Position numbers and translations under genes: made by a program. A stretch of DNA of 64,000 nt from Pseudomonas sp. MN1F (lineage in GTDB: Bacteria > Pseudomonadota > Gammaproteobacteria > Pseudomonadales > Pseudomonadaceae): positions 1-64,000 of the forward strand of contig NZ_VZII01000008.1 of the NCBI RefSeq assembly GCF_009391885.1, read 5' to 3'. Position 1 is the stretch's first letter. Every line of letters starts with the position of its first letter. This document shows, in pieces, positions 61,389 through 64,000 of the stretch. The notes under the pieces were generated by a model that was given only the letters and a program-made list of their open reading frames with translations, had not been told where the DNA came from and did no database searches.

Positions 61389-62007
61389 CCCCATACAAAA
61401 CTATGTCGCCATCCTAGATAGATCTCCTGTTGCACATGGCAGGAAGATCACTCTTCGAGAGGATCAACTACTTAGAATTAACACAGCAATAGCTTTTTTT
61501 CATAAATTACCCAACTCAAAGCGGATAATCACCACAGGCCGAGGACAGACCCCGCCAATTACAAACGCCGACCGATGCGCTAAGTACATTATCACAAATA
61601 ACCTTGCTCTTAGAGAAACGATTTTAGTGGAACCATGGTCCTACGATACTATTGGTAATATTTTCTACCTCAGCCTTGGCCTCCTACGCAGTTTAGAATC
61701 AGGCTCAAAATTAACAATTGTAACATCATCGTACCATTTAGCGCGTGTACAAGAACTCGTACTCCGAATCTTTAATAAACACATCAATGTAAACATCCTC
61801 GATTCGGGAAACCCTTCTGATGAAGATATTGCAGAGCGCTCATATAATGAGATGATCAGTATTAAAGCTCTAAGAAAGTTACTATTAGGGGTCGACCCTG
61901 GAGATAGAAATGAAATAGCACATCGCCTTTCTTCGTCACACTCCCTGTACATGCATCTATCCGAGCAGAAAATTATCGACGTGGAGGCATTTAGGACATG
62001 CATATAA
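61369..62007 (+). CDS. DUF218 (YdcF/ElyC-like) protein, soluble
   Basis: A 212-residue DUF218-family protein without the N-terminal membrane helices seen in SanA or ElyC. Family landmarks are YVAILDRSPVAHG (the strand with the first Asp-like site), RIITTGRGQTPPITNADRCA, ILVEPWSYDTIGN and LTIVTSSYHLARVQELV. The biochemical role of DUF218 proteins is not established; some bind nucleotide-like ligands. It lacks a secretion signal and sits inside an enzyme operon, so a cytoplasmic step in the pathway is likely. It overlaps both neighbours. Confidence 0.8.
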   Translation: MEQKSSDPIQNYVAILDRSPVAHGRKITLREDQLLRINTAIAFFHKLPNSKRIITTGRGQTPPITNADRCAKYIITNNLALRETILVEPWSYDTIGNIFYLSLGLLRSLESGSKLTIVTSSYHLARVQELVLRIFNKHINVNILDSGNPSDEDIAERSYNEMISIKALRKLLLGVDPGDRNEIAHRLSSSHSLYMHLSEQKIIDVEAFRTCI

Positions 62008-63041
62008 TAGTTACAGGCGCTCTCGGATTTATAGGAGTTACGTATGTGCGAAAGCTGCTTTGCAACCCCAATGTCTTCGTGAGTGCAGTAGACGACCAGT
62101 CTGCAGCTGCGCTGTTGCCAGAAGAGGCACTGCAATATTGGTCTTCTTCAGATAGGGTCAAGCTATTTATACAAGACGCAGGGAATTTCCTTGTAAACTA
62201 CCAGGGTAAATTTGACCTTCTTGTTCACTTGGCATCTGTTGTCGGACCTGTTGGTGTGATTGGCCATGTAGGTAATATTCTTGCGGAGACAGTACGACTC
62301 ACTCAGGCTGCTATCCGAGCTACATTAGTCGCCAAGGCCCGACTGCTTTACGTATCAACAAGCGAAGTCTATGGCGAAGGAAATGCTGACTCATGCTCCG
62401 TTAATCGATCTTGTGTATTTGCTCCGGAAAACTCAGCTAGGCAAGAATATGCAATTTCCAAGCTAGCATGCGAAATCCAGATTAGAAACCTCTGCGGGGC
62501 CACTGGACTCGACGCGGTAATTATAAGGCCTTTTAACGTAGCTGGGCCATATCAGTCAGCTCGAGGTGGCTTCGTGCTTCCACGATTCTTAGATCAAGCA
62601 ATGAGCAATTCATCTCTGACTGTATACGGCGATGGGTCACAAGTGCGAGCTTTTATGCATGTAGATGACTTTGTAGAAGCCTGCATGACCATCAGTGATA
62701 TTGGTGGAATCGGAAAAGTATATAATGTAGGGAATCCATACAACCGCACATCAATTGGCGCACTTGCCCAAGCCGTAATTAAAGCAACGGGATCAGCTTC
62801 GCAGATAGCATATGTGAACCCCCAATCTCTACACGGCAACGGCTTTGTAGAGGCACCAAATAAGAGCCCGTTCGAGGTCAAGATACTCAGCTTCTGTTGG
62901 AAGGAAAGACGAACTCTGTCAGAGATCATAACTGATACATATTCAGCTCGTTGCCAGCGCCGAGATATACCTTCCATCACCAAAGATAATTCTAGTCTAC
63001 TCCATGCGAGCACGACAGACCAGAAATCCGGTACAGCATAA
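61998..63041 (+). CDS. NAD-dependent epimerase/dehydratase (extended SDR)
   Basis: A 347-residue extended short-chain dehydrogenase. The NAD motif TGALGFIG (TGxxGxxG) lies at residues 6-13. The catalytic triad is visible as S in YVSTSEVYG (residues ~118-126) and YAISK (Y151, K155). The substrate region has NVAGPYQSARGGFVLPRFL and VYGDGSQVRAFMHVDDFVEA, typical of nucleotide-sugar epimerases and dehydratases such as GalE, RmlB or GDP-mannose 4,6-dehydratase-like enzymes. The C-terminal ~40 residues are polar and extra. It should act on an NDP-sugar or similar. It overlaps the DUF218 gene by 10 bases. Confidence 0.9.
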   Translation: MHIIVTGALGFIGVTYVRKLLCNPNVFVSAVDDQSAAALLPEEALQYWSSSDRVKLFIQDAGNFLVNYQGKFDLLVHLASVVGPVGVIGHVGNILAETVRLTQAAIRATLVAKARLLYVSTSEVYGEGNADSCSVNRSCVFAPENSARQEYAISKLACEIQIRNLCGATGLDAVIIRPFNVAGPYQSARGGFVLPRFLDQAMSNSSLTVYGDGSQVRAFMHVDDFVEACMTISDIGGIGKVYNVGNPYNRTSIGALAQAVIKATGSASQIAYVNPQSLHGNGFVEAPNKSPFEVKILSFCWKERRTLSEIITDTYSARCQRRDIPSITKDNSSLLHASTTDQKSGTA

Positions 63042-64000
63042 TGCCAGAAAATAAAAAACTCACGGACCAAGTAACGAAAGTAGATATCGTATTATTGCGA
63101 CCCCCAGTCGACACCCCTTTTGAAAGATTTAACGATGATAGCAAGAAAACTATAATCGGAGAGCCGCTCGGCTTGGCACTGATATCGTCTTTCCTTAAAG
63201 CTTCAGGAATACGCGTTGCATTTTTTGACTCTCCACTGGAAAACTGGGACGAACAAAAAACAATAAATGAAATTCTAGCTCTACAGCCTCGAGTCATAGG
63301 TGTATTGGCCCGCTATCCATTTTTAGCATCCATTGAGCGAATTCTTTCCAGAATTCGCAGCAACATCCCAGAAATATACACAATTGCTGGAGGACAGTAT
63401 GCAACCCTCAATCCAAGGCTCCTTCTAGACTTGGTCCCCTCGTTAGACTCAGTCGGTTGCGGCGATGGTGAAGATCTGATGCTTAGTGTGATGATGGATA
63501 TTTTGAATGAGCAAAAACCCTCTCATAGTCGCCTTTTCTCCCGAAAGCCTTCAGCCAGCTCTCGAAGTACCGCCTCCGTCTCGGATCTGAATACTCTCCC
63601 TTGGGCAGATCGAAAGTACTTAACTACGGCTCAAAATCTTGGTTTCGAAACGGTTGGCATTACGAGCTCTCGCGGCTGCCCTTTTCGATGCTCATTTTGC
63701 GTCCCACATATATTCAGTCGAACTTCTGCCCCAAGCGCCTGGCGCGCAAGAAGCGTCCTCTCGATCGCAGACGAGATAGAGCACCACTGGAAGGAAGGCA
63801 ACTCACTTTTTACATTCTCTGATGAGCACTTCCTTCCTCACAAAGAGGCAAAACTACGTGCGGTCGATTTCGCTGATACAGTTAAGTATCGGAATATGGA
63901 AATTGAATTCATGTTCGACTGTCGAGCTGACTCTGTAGAGCACGCACTATTCGCGAAGCTAAAGCGCGCGGGTCTAATGCGCGTATTTATTGGCTTCGAG
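63041..64000 (+). CDS. B12-binding-type radical SAM enzyme, N-terminal part (gene continues past right edge)
   Basis: The first 320 residues are present; the frame is open to the last base. The N-terminal ~190 residues look like a B12-binding Rossmann domain (VDIVLLRPPVDTPFERF, PLGLALISSFLKASGIRV, TIAGGQYATLNPRLLL), although the classical D-x-H-x-x-G motif is not seen. The radical SAM motif CPFRCSFC has its cysteines at 213, 217 and 220, followed by TFSDEHFLPHKEAKLRAVDF and MRVFIGFE. Members perform methylations, rearrangements or C-C bond formation in natural-product pathways. Its ATG overlaps the stop of the epimerase gene (TAATG), so it is the fifth gene of the coupled operon. Confidence 0.88.
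   Translation, partial: MPENKKLTDQVTKVDIVLLRPPVDTPFERFNDDSKKTIIGEPLGLALISSFLKASGIRVAFFDSPLENWDEQKTINEILALQPRVIGVLARYPFLASIERILSRIRSNIPEIYTIAGGQYATLNPRLLLDLVPSLDSVGCGDGEDLMLSVMMDILNEQKPSHSRLFSRKPSASSRSTASVSDLNTLPWADRKYLTTAQNLGFETVGITSSRGCPFRCSFCVPHIFSRTSAPSAWRARSVLSIADEIEHHWKEGNSLFTFSDEHFLPHKEAKLRAVDFADTVKYRNMEIEFMFDCRADSVEHALFAKLKRAGLMRVFIGFE

Noticed and set aside
1..64000. tRNA, rRNA, CRISPR arrays and intact insertion sequences
   Set aside because: None could be supported. No cloverleaf-like, repeat-spacer or transposase pattern was found by reading; a covariance-model scan would be needed to exclude a tRNA at the integrase relic.

Overview
The window is high-GC Pseudomonas DNA, most likely from the P. 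putida group. Supporting this are a REP-type palindrome typical of that group at 32149-32221, a DUF2790 protein, a SpuC-like aminotransferase and long overlapping operons. No tRNA, rRNA or CRISPR array was seen.

Layout. (1) 1-8397 is the variable 'payload' end of a type VI secretion system (T6SS). It holds a PAAR-Rhs effector that runs off the left edge, two tandem Eag-type chaperones and VgrG (all minus strand). These are followed by a second candidate effector with its probable immunity gene (plus strand) and a patch of small membrane or hypothetical genes. (2) 8821-29542 is one long plus-strand T6SS structural operon: a conserved unknown gene, tssB, tssC, tssE, tssF, tssG, tssH/clpV, tssJ, tssK, tssL, tssM, tagF, an IcmF-like/OmpA fusion, hcp and tssA. 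Most neighbours overlap by a few bases. A sigma-54-like promoter sits upstream at 8627-8642, and strong RNA hairpins frame hcp. The IcmF/OmpA fusion and gene order recall the P. putida K1-type cluster (from memory, not searched). (3) 29631-50380 is ordinary chromosomal backbone: a UvrA paralogue, lactate permease, an EmrB/EmrA-like efflux pair, an MFS transporter, a PEBP-family protein, LysR and DUF2790 genes, a TrmK-family tRNA methyltransferase, RidA, a TonB-dependent receptor, an RlhA-family rRNA hydroxylase, a class III aminotransferase, a LuxR regulator and small proteins.

(4) From about 50.4 kb the sequence becomes accessory. It holds a lipoprotein gene behind a possible leader-peptide attenuator, recombinase relics, and a TetR-controlled RND efflux operon bracketed by tyrosine-integrase fragments. 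From about 58 kb the DNA is clearly AT-richer. The end of the window is a tightly coupled, incomplete operon: a 100-residue beta-rich protein, a PaaK-like adenylate-forming enzyme, a DUF218 protein, an NAD-dependent sugar epimerase/dehydratase-like enzyme and a B12-binding-type radical SAM enzyme. It looks like an uncharacterised biosynthetic locus and is the best candidate here for an undescribed system. The second candidate is the effector/immunity pair at 4994-6825.

How it works together: TssJLM plus the OmpA-containing IcmF paralogue form the envelope complex, TssEFGK with TssA the baseplate, TssBC the sheath and Hcp the tube. VgrG and PAAR-Rhs form the tip, ClpV recycles the sheath and TagF probably restrains firing. 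All functions are inferred from sequence reading alone; no database search was run.
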